Source: Acidovorax sp. | GTDB lineage: Bacteria; Pseudomonadota; Gammaproteobacteria; Burkholderiales; Burkholderiaceae_C | Length of the DNA: 64,000 bases | NCBI RefSeq assembly: GCF_027492855.1 | Contig: NZ_JAPUDY010000008.1 | Location: forward strand, 276,273 to 340,272 | Reading direction: 5' to 3' | In this document: piece after piece, positions 34,539 to 44,824 of the stretch | Layout: each line of letters begins with the position of its first letter | Numbering within the stretch: the first letter of the stretch is position 1 | Notes under the pieces: model-generated | Seen by the model: the letters and a program-made list of their open reading frames with translations, nothing else | What the model was told of the DNA's origin: nothing | The model's database searches: none | Translations under genes and position numbers: made by a program

Positions 34539-35876
34539 CTACCCCGAGGATGCAGGTGCGGACACCGGGGTGGCAGGCATGCCAGGCGCCAGCGGGGCCA
34601 GTGGCGCGCCCCCATCCACCTGCACATGCACAACCCGCTGGGGATACGGAATATCGATCTTGTTCGCGCGCAGAGCCGTCAGGATGGCGCGGTTGATGTC
34701 CGAGCGCAGGCCCAGCGTGCCGTTTTCGGGGTCGGCGATCCAGAAACCCACGGTGAACTCCAGCCCGTCGGCACCAAACGCCGACAGCGCCACACTGGGA
34801 GCGGGGTCGCGCAGCACGCGGCTGTTGACGTTGGCAGCCTCGGTGAGCAACTGGGTCACCAGTTCCACGTTGCTGTCGTAGCCCACGCTCACCACGGTGG
34901 ACAGCCACACGCGGGGGTCGGCCAGCGACAGGTTTTCCACCCGCTGGGTGATCAGCATCTCGTTGGGCACGATGGACTCGCGGCCCACGGCCGAGCGCAC
35001 CACGGTGTAGCGCGCATTGATGTTGGTGATGCGGCCCTCAAAGCCATCCACGCGCACGTTGTCGCCGATGCGCATGCTGCGCTCGGCCAGGATGACGAAG
35101 CCGCTCACATAGTTGGCCGCGAGCTTTTGCAGGCCGAAGCCGATACCAACGCCTACCGCGCCGCCCAGCACCGAGAGCGCCGTGAGGTCGATGCCCACGG
35201 CCGACAGGGCGAACATCAGCCCCACAAAAACCAGCAGCGCGCGCACGGCGTTGCTCACAGCCATGCGCAGCGACAGCTCGGCCCCGGTGGCCGAACGCAG
35301 CAGGCGCGCCTCGATCACGGCGGAAATCCACAGCGCGATCAGCAGCACGGCACCCGCCGTCAAAGCCCCTTCGATCATGGTGCGCACCGACAGCATGGTG
35401 CCCCCAACCTTCCAGCGGATCTGGTCCAGCTCGTTCAGGATGAGCGGCAAGAGCCCGGTCACCCAGAGCACCATGGCCAGCCAAGCGATCCAGGAAATGG
35501 ATCGCTCGATGGGCCGCACCCAGGCAGAGTCCGGGTAGGCGGCCTGCAACACTTTCACGCCAATGCGGATCACCACCAGCGCCACCAGCACCGGTATGAC
35601 GAGGTGGAAGGCCGCCAGCTCCATCCAATGGTGCAGCAGCGTGCGTGCCACATAGGCCAGGCTCAGCAACAACAGCGGAAACAGGGCGCCGTCCACGATG
35701 CGCGCACCAAACAGGATGGAGCGCGGGTCGCCCTTGTGCAGGCTGCGCCGCAGCAGCGCCACCAGCCCCCAGGCCAAAACCGTGCAGACCGCCAGGGCCG
35801 CCAGCTCCACCAGCACGGTGGGGCTCAAAAATGACTGTACCCACAGGTCCAGGTTGTCCAGCATCGGTTTGTCCAT
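34539..35876 (-). CDS. MscS-family mechanosensitive channel
   Basis: The 445-residue protein has about six N-terminal membrane helices, then the conserved pore helix region (ALSVLGGAVGVGIGFGLQKLAANYVSG) and the beta domain (RSMRIGDNVRVDGFEGRITN). The length is greater than E. coli MscS because of extra N-terminal helices. It gates under membrane tension and releases solutes. Start set at 35876 (MDKPML), since the longer form overlaps the enoyl-CoA hydratase end. Confidence 0.9.
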   Translation of the reverse strand: MDKPMLDNLDLWVQSFLSPTVLVELAALAVCTVLAWGLVALLRRSLHKGDPRSILFGARIVDGALFPLLLLSLAYVARTLLHHWMELAAFHLVIPVLVALVVIRIGVKVLQAAYPDSAWVRPIERSISWIAWLAMVLWVTGLLPLILNELDQIRWKVGGTMLSVRTMIEGALTAGAVLLIALWISAVIEARLLRSATGAELSLRMAVSNAVRALLVFVGLMFALSAVGIDLTALSVLGGAVGVGIGFGLQKLAANYVSGFVILAERSMRIGDNVRVDGFEGRITNINARYTVVRSAVGRESIVPNEMLITQRVENLSLADPRVWLSTVVSVGYDSNVELVTQLLTEAANVNSRVLRDPAPSVALSAFGADGLEFTVGFWIADPENGTLGLRSDINRAILTALRANKIDIPYPQRVVHVQVDGGAPLAPLAPGMPATPVSAPASSG

Positions 35877-35887
35877 CGTGGTGTGCC

Positions 35888-36673
35888 TCAACGTTTCCAG
35901 GCGGGCTGGCGTTTTTCAGCGAAGGCGCGCGCGCCCTCCTGGGCCGCCTCGTCCATCATGTTGGTGGCCATGGCCTGGCCCGCCAGTTGATAGGCGCCAT
36001 CGATGCCCAGCTCGCGCTGCTGGTACACCAGGGCCTTGCCCATGGCCACGGCCACGCGGGGCTTTTGCAGGATGGCCTGCACCAGTTGCTCCACTTCGGC
36101 ATCCAGCGCGTCGGCGGGCACCACACGGTTCACCAGCCCTTGCGCGAGTGCGGTGGGCGCGTCGATGAAATCCCCGGTGAGCAGCATCTCCATGGCCCGC
36201 TTGGCGGGCACGTTGCGCACCAGCGGCACGCTGGGCGTGGCGCAGAACAGGCCGTAGTGGATGCCGCTGGTGGCAAAACTGGCGCTGTCGGCCGCCACGG
36301 CCAGGTCGCACTGCGCCACCAGTTGGCAACCCGCCGCCGTGGCCATGCCCTGCACGCGCGCGATCACCGGCACACTGAGCTTGTGGATGGTGAGCATCAT
36401 GCGGCTGCACTGCGCAAACAGCTTCTGGTAGTACGCCAGACCGGGGTTGGCGGCCATGTCCTTGAGGTTGTGGCCCGCACAAAAGGCCTTGCCCGCTGCC
36501 GCCAGCACCACCACGCGCACCGCGTCGTCGCGGCCCGCGCCGTCCAGTGCCTGCTGCAACGCGGCCAGCATCTCGCTGCCCAGTGCGTTGAAACGGGTGG
36601 GGTCGTTCAGGGTCAGGGTGACCACGCCGCGCGTGTCGCGGGTGGTCTGCAACACACTGTCTGAATTCATCAT
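35888..36673 (-). CDS. Enoyl-CoA hydratase/isomerase family protein
   Basis: The 261-residue crotonase-fold protein shows VVLAAAGKAFCAGHNLKDM (oxyanion loop) and GMATAAGCQLVAQCDLAVA. The second catalytic region lacks the classical Glu pair of fatty-acid hydratases and looks like the ECHDC3 group, so the reaction is uncertain. It lies 12 bp before the mscS start. Confidence 0.85.
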   Translation of the reverse strand: MMNSDSVLQTTRDTRGVVTLTLNDPTRFNALGSEMLAALQQALDGAGRDDAVRVVVLAAAGKAFCAGHNLKDMAANPGLAYYQKLFAQCSRMMLTIHKLSVPVIARVQGMATAAGCQLVAQCDLAVAADSASFATSGIHYGLFCATPSVPLVRNVPAKRAMEMLLTGDFIDAPTALAQGLVNRVVPADALDAEVEQLVQAILQKPRVAVAMGKALVYQQRELGIDGAYQLAGQAMATNMMDEAAQEGARAFAEKRQPAWKR

Positions 36674-36715
36674 GTCATCGGCTCCTCAAACCAATCAACG
36701 GCCAGCAGGCAGTAA

Positions 36716-36775
36716 CCGTTCGGGCTGAGCCCGTCAAAGCCTTGAGCGGCGCTTCGACAGGCTCAGCGTGAACGG
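36716..36775. repeat. REP-A copy, short-loop form
   Basis: CCGTTCGGGCTGAGCCCG ... CTCAGCGTGAACGG, 60 bp with a few changes in the first arm. It lies between two genes transcribed leftward. Confidence 0.88.
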
Positions 36776-36835
36776 ATGGGGACGTACTCGAATGCGGGAC
36801 CCGGTGAAAGGCCCGAAGTGGCAAGGCGGAGATTG

Positions 36836-37789
36836 TCACAAGTCCGCAAGAACCCGCAAATGCGTCTCCACGCTGCGCGCCAGCGGGCCCATCACGTAGC
36901 CGCCCTCCAGGCACGAGACGATGCGGCCCTTGGAATAGCGGCGCGCCACGTCCTTCACGCGCTGGGTGATCCAGGCGTAGTCCTGTTCGGTCAGGCCAAG
37001 CTGGCCCATGTCGTCCTCGCGGTGGCCGTCGAAGCCCGCGCTGATGAAGATCATCTCGGGCTTGAAGGCTTCGAGCCGGGGCATCCACATCATTTCGATG
37101 ATTTCGCGGATGTCCATGCCCCGCGTGTAGGCGGGCACAGGCACGTTGACCATGTTGGGGGCCGGGTCGTGGTCGCCGCTGTAGGGGTAGAACGGGTGCT
37201 GGAAGATGCTGACCATCAGCGCCCTGGGGTCATTGGCCAGGATGTCTTCGGTGCCATTGCCGTGGTGCACGTCGAAATCCACCACCGCCACGCGCTGCAG
37301 GTTGTAGCGCTGCAGCGCATATTTGACGGCCACGGCCACGTTGTTGAAGAAACAAAAGCCCATGGCCTTGTCGCGGCAGGCGTGGTGGCCGGGAGGGCGC
37401 ACGCTGCAAAACGCGTTCTCGACCTCGCCCGCCATCACGGCATCCGTGGCGGCCAATGCAGCCCCGGCGGCGCGCAGCGAGGCTTTCCAGGTGTGGGCGT
37501 TGATGGAGGTGTCGGTGTCGATCTGCGCGTAGCTGGGGCCACCGGCCATCAGTTCTTCGTTGAGCCGGTCAGACAGCCCGCGCAGCGCCGCGATGTGCAT
37601 GCGGCCGTGCGCCAGCTCGACGTCGGCCAGCGGGGCCTCAGGGGCCTCGTAGCGCTCCAGCGCGTCGGCCACGCCGGTGATCAGCAGGCGGTCTTCGATG
37701 GCGTCGAGCCGTTCAGGGCACTCGGGGTGCCCTGGGCCCATCTCGTGCATCCAACAATCCCGGTGGGTGAAATAGCCCGTCTTGCTCAC
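36836..37789 (-). CDS. Histone deacetylase-like amidohydrolase
   Basis: The 317-residue protein has the HDAC fold motifs RPPGHHA (catalytic His pair), AMGFCFFNNVAVA, VVDFDVHHGNGT (metal ligands) and SAGFDGHREDDMG. Bacterial members remove acetyl groups from polyamines or acetoin-related substrates; the substrate here is unknown. The start is GTG at 37789 (translated Met), since no ATG exists nearby and the family N-terminus (TGYFTHRDC) follows directly. It is divergent from moxR. Confidence 0.88.
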   Translation of the reverse strand: MSKTGYFTHRDCWMHEMGPGHPECPERLDAIEDRLLITGVADALERYEAPEAPLADVELAHGRMHIAALRGLSDRLNEELMAGGPSYAQIDTDTSINAHTWKASLRAAGAALAATDAVMAGEVENAFCSVRPPGHHACRDKAMGFCFFNNVAVAVKYALQRYNLQRVAVVDFDVHHGNGTEDILANDPRALMVSIFQHPFYPYSGDHDPAPNMVNVPVPAYTRGMDIREIIEMMWMPRLEAFKPEMIFISAGFDGHREDDMGQLGLTEQDYAWITQRVKDVARRYSKGRIVSCLEGGYVMGPLARSVETHLRVLADL

Positions 37790-37843
37790 TGTCTTGTCCC
37801 CGCGCGTCGCATTTTTCGTGATTTTTCGGATAACGTCAGTGCC

Positions 37844-38764
<921 letters not shown>

Positions 38765-38769
38765 AGGAA

Positions 38770-38880
38770 GCCCCCCTGAGTCGCTTCGCGCCTTCCCCCA
38801 AGGGGGACGACGCCCTCGCTGCGGGGCGGCCCTTGCTCGGCGTCCCTCGCCGAGACTGCGCCGGTTTCGATGGCTGCTGA
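38770..38880. repeat. REP-C repeat between moxR and the DUF58 gene
   Basis: The segment begins CCCCCCTGAGTCGCTTCGCG, has a CCCCC-AAGGGGG hairpin and GCTGCGGGGCGGCCCTTGCT, the third repeat family in this window. Two more copies occur at 56970 and 63795. It separates genes that are normally adjacent. Confidence 0.85.
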
Positions 38881-38907
38881 CGACACGCAGCACCATGAAC
38901 CACTGAA

Positions 38908-39942
38908 ATGACATCCGCCTCCACCCACCCCGCTGCCCCCTGGCGCGCGGCCCTGGCACGGCTGAACCCGCTGGCGTCGATGCGCAGGCGCTTTCAGCGC
39001 TGGTGGCAGGCCCGGCTGCCGCTCAACGACACGCTGCTGCTCACCCAGCGCAACGTGTACATCCTGCCCACGGGCGCGGGCTGGATGCTGGCGCTCACGC
39101 TGCTGGTGCTGCTGGTGGCGTCCATCAACTACCAGCTCAACCTGGGCTATTTGCTCACCTTCCTGCTGGCGGGCAGCGCGGTGGCGGGCATGCACATCTG
39201 CCACGCCAACCTGCGGGGCCTCACGCTGCACCTGAAGGCGCCCGAGCCACACTTCATGGGCACCAGCACCGCGTTTGAGCTGCAGCTGTCCAGCGAACGC
39301 AAGTCGCCGCGCTACGGCATCGCGCTGTCGGTGCACGGCACCGGCAAGGCCCCGCACCACTGGGCGTGGACGGACGTGCCCGCCCAGGGCCAGGCCAGCG
39401 TGCAGGTGGCTTTCAAGCCCACGCGCCGGGGCCTGCACCGCGTGCCCACACTCACCGCCGAGACGCGGTACCCGCTGGGCACCTTCCGCGTCTGGACCTA
39501 CTGGCGCCCCGCTGCCGAGGTGCTGGTCTACCCCACGCCCGAGGTGCCCCCGCCCCCGCTGCCCCCTGGCGAGCCCCGCGCGGGCGGCACCGGCAGCGCG
39601 CCATCGCAGGGCATTGGCGAGTTCGACGGCGTGCGGGCCTACCGGCGCGGCGACCCGCTCAAGCTGGTGGTGTGGAAAAAAGCCGCCAAGTCGCTGGCCA
39701 CCGGCACCGACGACCTGGTAAGCCGCGACGCCCAGCAAGCCCAGCGCCATGAGCTGTGGCTGGACCTGGCCCACGCCGCCCTGCCCGACCACGAAGCCCG
39801 CGTCTCGCGCCTGACGGCCTGGGTGCTGCAGGCCGACCGGCTGGGCCTGGACTATGGCCTGCGCCTGCCAGGGGCCGAGATCGCCCCCGACACCGGCGCC
39901 GCCCACCGCAGGCGCTGCCTGGAGGCACTGGCCCTGTGTTAA
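38908..39942 (+). CDS. DUF58-domain protein
   Basis: The 344-residue protein has two N-terminal membrane helices (about residues 52-95) and a soluble DUF58 region with GIGEFDGVRAYRRGDPLKLVVWKKAAKS. DUF58 proteins share operons with MoxR and transglutaminase and are presumed periplasmic or membrane-associated factors. The REP-C copy lies between it and moxR; no strong ribosome site is seen. Confidence 0.88.
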   Translation: MTSASTHPAAPWRAALARLNPLASMRRRFQRWWQARLPLNDTLLLTQRNVYILPTGAGWMLALTLLVLLVASINYQLNLGYLLTFLLAGSAVAGMHICHANLRGLTLHLKAPEPHFMGTSTAFELQLSSERKSPRYGIALSVHGTGKAPHHWAWTDVPAQGQASVQVAFKPTRRGLHRVPTLTAETRYPLGTFRVWTYWRPAAEVLVYPTPEVPPPPLPPGEPRAGGTGSAPSQGIGEFDGVRAYRRGDPLKLVVWKKAAKSLATGTDDLVSRDAQQAQRHELWLDLAHAALPDHEARVSRLTAWVLQADRLGLDYGLRLPGAEIAPDTGAAHRRRCLEALALC

Positions 39943-39976
39943 CACTGCCCATGAACCGTTCAAGCATCAAAATGAA

Positions 39977-40025
39977 CTCTAGCGCTTATTCAACAAGCGC
40001 TAATAGCTATATTTTTGGTAGCAAA
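39977..40025. repeat. REP-B repeat, full copy
   Basis: CTCTAGCGCTTATTCAACAA (core hairpin) followed by AATAGCTATATTTTTGGTAG. It lies between the DUF58 and transglutaminase genes. Confidence 0.9.
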
Positions 40026-40094
40026 TCACCTATCCCTCGCTGGCGAGCCTCGCGTGGTCACCTGGCTAGCTACATCCCTCAGATACCGCCCCAT

Positions 40095-40168
40095 CCGTTC
40101 GGGCTGAGCCTGTCGAAGCCAGGGCTTGCCGCGTGCCTACATGGCTTCGACAGGCTCAGCCCGAACGG
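40095..40168. repeat. REP-A copy, long-loop form
   Basis: Perfect 26-bp arms around a 22-bp loop resembling that of the copy at 17410. It lies 70 bp from REP-B and just before the transglutaminase gene. Confidence 0.92.
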
Positions 40169-40213
40169 ATCATGGGCGCGAAGTCTGAGGCATATCACCA
40201 ACAAGGTTCGGCA

Positions 40214-42262
40214 ATGACCCTGCGCCAAACCCTCCAAGCCCTGCCCCGCGACGCGCGCGACACGCTGTTCCTGCTGTGCGTGATCGCCTGGGTGATCGCG
40301 CCGCAGGTGAACGTGCTGCCGGTGTGGGCCAGCCTGCTCGCGGGAGCTTTGCTGCTGTGGCGCGGCTGGCTGGCCTACAAGGGCCGCGCCCTGCCATCGC
40401 GCTGGGTGCTGGCCGCCCTGCTGGTGCTGGCGGTGGCGGGCACGCTGTACACGCACCGCACCATCCTGGGCCGCGACGCGGGCGTGACGCTGATCGTGAT
40501 GCTGCTGGCGCTCAAGACGCTGGAGCTGCGCGGGCGGCGCGACGCGCTGGTGGTGTTCTTCCTGGGCTTCTTCACGATGCTCAGCAACTTCTTCTTCTCG
40601 CAGTCGCTGTTCACCGCCGCTGCCATGCTGGTGGCGCTGCTCGGGCTGCTCACTGCCCTGGTCAACGCCCACATGCCGGTGGGCCGCCCGCCGCTTGCGC
40701 AAACGCTGCGCACGGCCGGCACCATGGCTTTGCTGGGCGCACCCGTCATGGTGGCGCTGTTCATGCTGTTTCCGCGCATGGCGCCGCTGTGGGGCATGCC
40801 CAGCGACACCACGGCAGGGCGCAGCGGGCTGTCGGGCGTGATGAAGATCGGCAACATCGCCGAGCTGGCGCTTGATGACAGCGTGGCCCTGCGCGTGCGC
40901 TTCGACACCCCCGATGGCGCCGCCCCGCCGCAAAGCGCGCTGTATTTTCGCGGCCCCGTGTTCGGCACCTTTGACGGTAGCGAATGGCATCCGCTCTCGG
41001 CCCGACAGGGCGACATCCCTGTGTCACGCCCAGGCGCATCTGCCAACCTGCAGGTGCGCGGCGAACCAGTGCGCTACGAAGTGACCATGGAGCCCCACAA
41101 GCACCCCTGGCTGCTGCTGCTCGACGCCGCCGTGGACAAGCCCGCCATCGCAGGCATGTCCGCGTTCATGACGCAGGACCTGCAGTGGTTCAGCAGCCGC
41201 CCCATCACTGAGGTGGTGCGCTACAAGGCCGAAAGCTACCCCAACTTCACCCACGGTCCCAGCACGCCCGACTCCAGTCTGCGTGCCTACACCGAGCTCC
41301 CCTCCGGCTTCAACCCGCGCACGCTGGCGCTGGCGCAGCAGATGCAGAGCGACCCGCAGCTCACAGCCAACCCGTCGGCAAACCACGCCGAGGCCCTGGT
41401 CAACGCCGCGCTCACGCGCCTGCGCTCCGGCGGCTACACCTACACGCTGGACCCCGGCGTGTACGGCCAGCACACCGCCGACGAGTTCTGGTTCGACCGC
41501 AAGGAAGGCTTTTGCGAACACATCGCCTCGGCCTTCGTGGTGTTGATGCGCGCGCTCGATGTTCCGGCGCGCATCGTCACCGGCTACCAGGGCGGCGACC
41601 GCAACCCAGTGGACAACCTCTGGACCGTGCGCCAGAGCGATGCCCACGCCTGGGCCGAGGTCTGGATCGCCGGACGCGGATGGGTGCGCGTGGACCCCAC
41701 GGGCGCCGTGGCCCCAGGGCGCACCGGCGCATTCCAGCGGCTGCGGGCCCCGCAAGGCGCGCTGGCCGCCGCCATGGGCACCGTCATCAGCCCCGGCCTG
41801 GCGCAGAACCTGCGCGCGGTGTGGGAGGCCGTCAACAACGGCTGGAACCAGTGGGTGCTCAACTACACCCAAAGCCGCCAGCTCGACCTGCTCAAGGCGC
41901 TGGGCTTTGAATCCCCCAGCTGGCAGGACCTGACCACGGTGCTCGGCATCCTGGTTATCGCCGCCGCCCTGGGCGGCATGGCCTGGAGCCTGTGGGAGCG
42001 CAGCCAGCACGACCCCTGGCTGCGCCTGCTGGCCCGCACGCGCCAGCGCCTGGCGCGCGCCGGGCTGGCGCTGCCCCCCACCCTGCCGCCCCGCGCCATG
42101 GCCGAGCGCGTGCAGGCACAATTTGGCGAACCCGCCGCCGCCGTGGCCGACTGGCTGCTGCGCCTGGAGCGCCTGCGCTACGCCCCCCACCCCGAAGCCG
42201 CCCTGAACGACTTGCAGCGCGAGTTCCGCACACTGCACTGGCCTTCCAAGCCCAAACCTTGA
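40214..42262 (+). CDS. TgpA-type transglutaminase (DUF3488 membrane domain plus transglutaminase-like domain)
   Basis: The 682-residue protein has about six N-terminal helices (DUF3488), a periplasmic transglutaminase-like domain with the catalytic triad in EGFCEHIASAF (Cys), SDAHAWAEVW (His) and RVDPTGAVAP (Asp), and a C-terminal helix followed by a DUF4129-like tail (WLLRLERLRYAP). It is a partner of MoxR and DUF58 and is thought to act in envelope biology. The upstream Met at 40133 is in REP-A and is rejected for 40214. Confidence 0.9.
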   Translation: MTLRQTLQALPRDARDTLFLLCVIAWVIAPQVNVLPVWASLLAGALLLWRGWLAYKGRALPSRWVLAALLVLAVAGTLYTHRTILGRDAGVTLIVMLLALKTLELRGRRDALVVFFLGFFTMLSNFFFSQSLFTAAAMLVALLGLLTALVNAHMPVGRPPLAQTLRTAGTMALLGAPVMVALFMLFPRMAPLWGMPSDTTAGRSGLSGVMKIGNIAELALDDSVALRVRFDTPDGAAPPQSALYFRGPVFGTFDGSEWHPLSARQGDIPVSRPGASANLQVRGEPVRYEVTMEPHKHPWLLLLDAAVDKPAIAGMSAFMTQDLQWFSSRPITEVVRYKAESYPNFTHGPSTPDSSLRAYTELPSGFNPRTLALAQQMQSDPQLTANPSANHAEALVNAALTRLRSGGYTYTLDPGVYGQHTADEFWFDRKEGFCEHIASAFVVLMRALDVPARIVTGYQGGDRNPVDNLWTVRQSDAHAWAEVWIAGRGWVRVDPTGAVAPGRTGAFQRLRAPQGALAAAMGTVISPGLAQNLRAVWEAVNNGWNQWVLNYTQSRQLDLLKALGFESPSWQDLTTVLGILVIAAALGGMAWSLWERSQHDPWLRLLARTRQRLARAGLALPPTLPPRAMAERVQAQFGEPAAAVADWLLRLERLRYAPHPEAALNDLQREFRTLHWPSKPKP

Positions 42263-42271
42263 CCCCCGGAC

Positions 42272-43357
42272 ATGCCGAAGACCCTCCACCCTCTTGCCAT
42301 CATTGCTTCAATATTGATAGCTGCTTGCGCTTTACCAGTAAGCGCAAAGCCCGAAAAATCCTCAAAAACAGCCGCGACTGCCAAGCAGCCCGCCGTGCTC
42401 TACGCATCGCGCCCCGAGGCCCTACAGTTCGCCGACGACCTGGCCGCGCGCCGCGATCTGGACCGCGAATGGGTGCGCCAGGCCATCGGCCAGGCGCGGT
42501 TTCTGCCCCAGGTGCCCAAGCTCATGCTCCCGCCGCCCAAGGGCACGGCCAAAAACTGGGCCGTGTACCGCAGCCGCTTCGTCGAACCCATCCGCATCCG
42601 CGCGGGCTTGCGCTTTTGGCAGCAAAACCAGCCTGCGCTGGAGCGCGCCGAGCGCGAATACGGCGTGCCCGCCGAGATCATCGTGGGCATCATCGGCGTG
42701 GAGACCATCTACGGCCAGCAAATGGGAACCTTCCGCGTGATGGACGCGCTGGCCACACTGGCGTTCGACTTCCCCTCGGCCCACCCGCGCGCCAAGGAGC
42801 GCACCGAGTTCTTCCGCCGCGAACTCGAGCAGTTTTTGAGCCTTACCAACCGCAGCAACACCGACCCCTTCGAGCCGCGCGGCAGCTACGCGGGCGCCAT
42901 GGGCCTGGGGCAATTCATGCCATCAAGCTGGGTGCGCTATGCGGTGGACTTTGACGGCGACGGCCGCGTGGATTTGTTCAAAAGCCCGACCGACGCCATC
43001 GGCTCGGTGGCCAACTACTTCCGGGGCCACGGCTGGACGCCGGGCATGCCCACACACTTTGGCGTGCAGTTCGATGCCACGCGCCTGCAGCTCGATGAAC
43101 TGCTGGCCCCCGACATCCTACCCACCTTCAGCGCCGCCAGTATGTTGGCCAAGGGCGCCGTGCTCGACACAGCAGGCACGCAGCACACCGGCCCGCTGGC
43201 ACTGGTGGAGCTGCAAAACGGCAACGATGCAGCCAGCTACGTGGCAGGCACCGAAAACTTCTACGCCATCACGCGCTACAACTGGTCAAGCTACTACGCA
43301 ATGGCGGTGATCGATTTGGGGCGCGAGGTAGCGGCAGCGCGCAACGCGGCCCAATAA
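42272..43357 (+). CDS. mltB: Membrane-bound lytic murein transglycosylase B
   Basis: The 361-residue protein is a family 103 lytic transglycosylase. The catalytic Glu is in IVGIIGVETIYGQ, and GSYAGAMGLGQFMPSSW is the family signature. The N-terminal export signal (residues 8-25) contains I-A-A-C, a lipobox, and V-S-A-K, a possible signal peptidase I site; this region is encoded by a REP-B-like sequence. It cleaves peptidoglycan with 1,6-anhydro product. It follows the transglutaminase gene by 9 bp. Confidence 0.93.
   Translation: MPKTLHPLAIIASILIAACALPVSAKPEKSSKTAATAKQPAVLYASRPEALQFADDLAARRDLDREWVRQAIGQARFLPQVPKLMLPPPKGTAKNWAVYRSRFVEPIRIRAGLRFWQQNQPALERAEREYGVPAEIIVGIIGVETIYGQQMGTFRVMDALATLAFDFPSAHPRAKERTEFFRRELEQFLSLTNRSNTDPFEPRGSYAGAMGLGQFMPSSWVRYAVDFDGDGRVDLFKSPTDAIGSVANYFRGHGWTPGMPTHFGVQFDATRLQLDELLAPDILPTFSAASMLAKGAVLDTAGTQHTGPLALVELQNGNDAASYVAGTENFYAITRYNWSSYYAMAVIDLGREVAAARNAAQ
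42311..42349 (+). repeat. REP-B-like segment encoding the MltB export signal
   Basis: ATATTGATAGCTGCTTGCGC followed by TTTACCAGTAAGCGCAAAG is a REP-B-type unit: GATAGCTGCTTGCGCTT plus its inverted AAGCGCAA. It encodes S-I-L-I-A-A-C-A-L-P-V-S-A-K of the export signal, including the lipobox. Confidence 0.65.
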
Positions 43358-43379
43358 AACAGGCCGGTGCGGCAGCCCA

Positions 43380-44729
43380 TCAAGGCCGCTGCATCACACA
43401 GCTGTGCGGCTGCTGCGCCTTGGCGGCCGTGATCTGGCGCACCACGCGAAAACCGTAGCCCGAGCCTTCCACATCGAACTTGACGCCCGGCGCGCCCTTC
43501 CTGTCCATCACGCCCACCACCAGCGCCTGCTGGAACTGGTGGTCCGCCGCGCGCATGCTGCCGCCCTGGCCCGAGAGCTGCACGTTGGCGCTTTCCATCT
43601 GCCGTGCGATGGCCACGATGTCGGTGCTGCCCGCGCGCTCGACGGCCTGCGCAAGCGCCTCCACCATGAGCTGCATGCGCATGTGCACGTAGTCGTCTTG
43701 CGGCTTGGGGAAACGTGTGCGGAACGACTGGTAGAACGCCTCGCTCTGCGCACCCGGCACGTTGGGCAGCCAATCGGCCACGGCCACCACCTTGCCAATG
43801 CCCGCGTCGCCGATGGCCGCAGGCGCGCCCAGCGCATTGCCATAGAAGGTGTAGAAGCTGCCCTCGTAGCCCACGTCCCGCGCGGCCTTGACCAGCAAGG
43901 TCAGATCGTTCCCCCAGTTGCCCGTGACCACGGCCTGCGCGCCGCTGCTCTTGATCTTGACGGCGTAGGGCGCAAAATCCTTCACGCGGCCGACGGGGTG
44001 CAGCTCTTCGCCCACCACGGTCACGTCGGGGCGCTGGGCGGCGAACTGCTTCTTGGCCTCACGCAGCACGGCCTGGCCAAAGCTGTAGTCCTGGCCGATG
44101 AGATACACGTTCTTGAGCGCCTTGTCCTCGCGCATCACCTCCATGAGCGCGGCCATGCGCATGTCGGCATGGGCGTCAAAGCGGAAGTGCCAGAAGCTGC
44201 ACTTCTCGTTGGTGAGGATCGGGTCCCCCGCCGAGTAGTTCAGAAAGAGCACGCGCTTGTTCGGATCACGCTCGTTGTGCTTGTTGATGGCCTCGATCAG
44301 CACCGCTGCGGTGGCCGACGAGTTGCCCTGCAGGATGACCTGCGCGCCATCATCAATGGCGGCACGCAATGCCGACAAGGCCTCTTCGTTCTGGCCCTTG
44401 CTGTCGTAGCGCTCTAGTGCCAGCGGGCGGGGGCCGCCCACGGCGGCGGGCAGTTGCACACCGCCCCGCGCGTTCACGCGCTCCAGCGCCCAATGCACGT
44501 TGCGGAAAACCGCCTCGCCCGTGTTGGCAAATGGGCCCGACAGGCTCTCGATGAGGGCAATCTTGATGGGCTTGGCCTGTGCCACCGCCGCAACAGGCGC
44601 CGAGGCCTGTGCCCAGCTGGCGGACACGGGGGCCAGAGCACCGGCCAGTGCTGCCACAGCAGCGACCCAAACGGTCCGACGTAATGCCGCTGCGCCTGAT
44701 TTCAAGCCCACGGATTGCAATTTATTCAT
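43380..44729 (-). CDS. Branched-chain amino-acid-type ABC transporter substrate-binding protein
   Basis: The 449-residue protein has a signal peptide (MNKLQ..., cut near ASWAQA, residue 42 or so) and the periplasmic-binding fold of the Liv family: ALIESLSGPFANTGEAVFRN and AINKHNERDP. No permease or ATPase genes flank it, so it is an orphan receptor or works with a transporter elsewhere. It is convergent with mltB and followed at the far side by the small heat-shock gene. The start at 44729 is chosen at the signal-peptide Met. Confidence 0.85.
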   Translation of the reverse strand: MNKLQSVGLKSGAAALRRTVWVAAVAALAGALAPVSASWAQASAPVAAVAQAKPIKIALIESLSGPFANTGEAVFRNVHWALERVNARGGVQLPAAVGGPRPLALERYDSKGQNEEALSALRAAIDDGAQVILQGNSSATAAVLIEAINKHNERDPNKRVLFLNYSAGDPILTNEKCSFWHFRFDAHADMRMAALMEVMREDKALKNVYLIGQDYSFGQAVLREAKKQFAAQRPDVTVVGEELHPVGRVKDFAPYAVKIKSSGAQAVVTGNWGNDLTLLVKAARDVGYEGSFYTFYGNALGAPAAIGDAGIGKVVAVADWLPNVPGAQSEAFYQSFRTRFPKPQDDYVHMRMQLMVEALAQAVERAGSTDIVAIARQMESANVQLSGQGGSMRAADHQFQQALVVGVMDRKGAPGVKFDVEGSGYGFRVVRQITAAKAQQPHSCVMQRP

Positions 44730-44824
44730 GCCACTTCTTCCCTTGAAAAGCCACGTGGCCGTACACAACTCCTTGGCATGCGGCAACCACGTCGAGAGCC
44801 GCGCAGTGTATAGGAGTTACCCTC

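Noticed and set aside
40133-40213. Upstream start of the transglutaminase gene inside REP-A
   Set aside because: Encoded residues come from the repeat arm, not from a signal peptide; the ATG at 40214 starts the first helix region.
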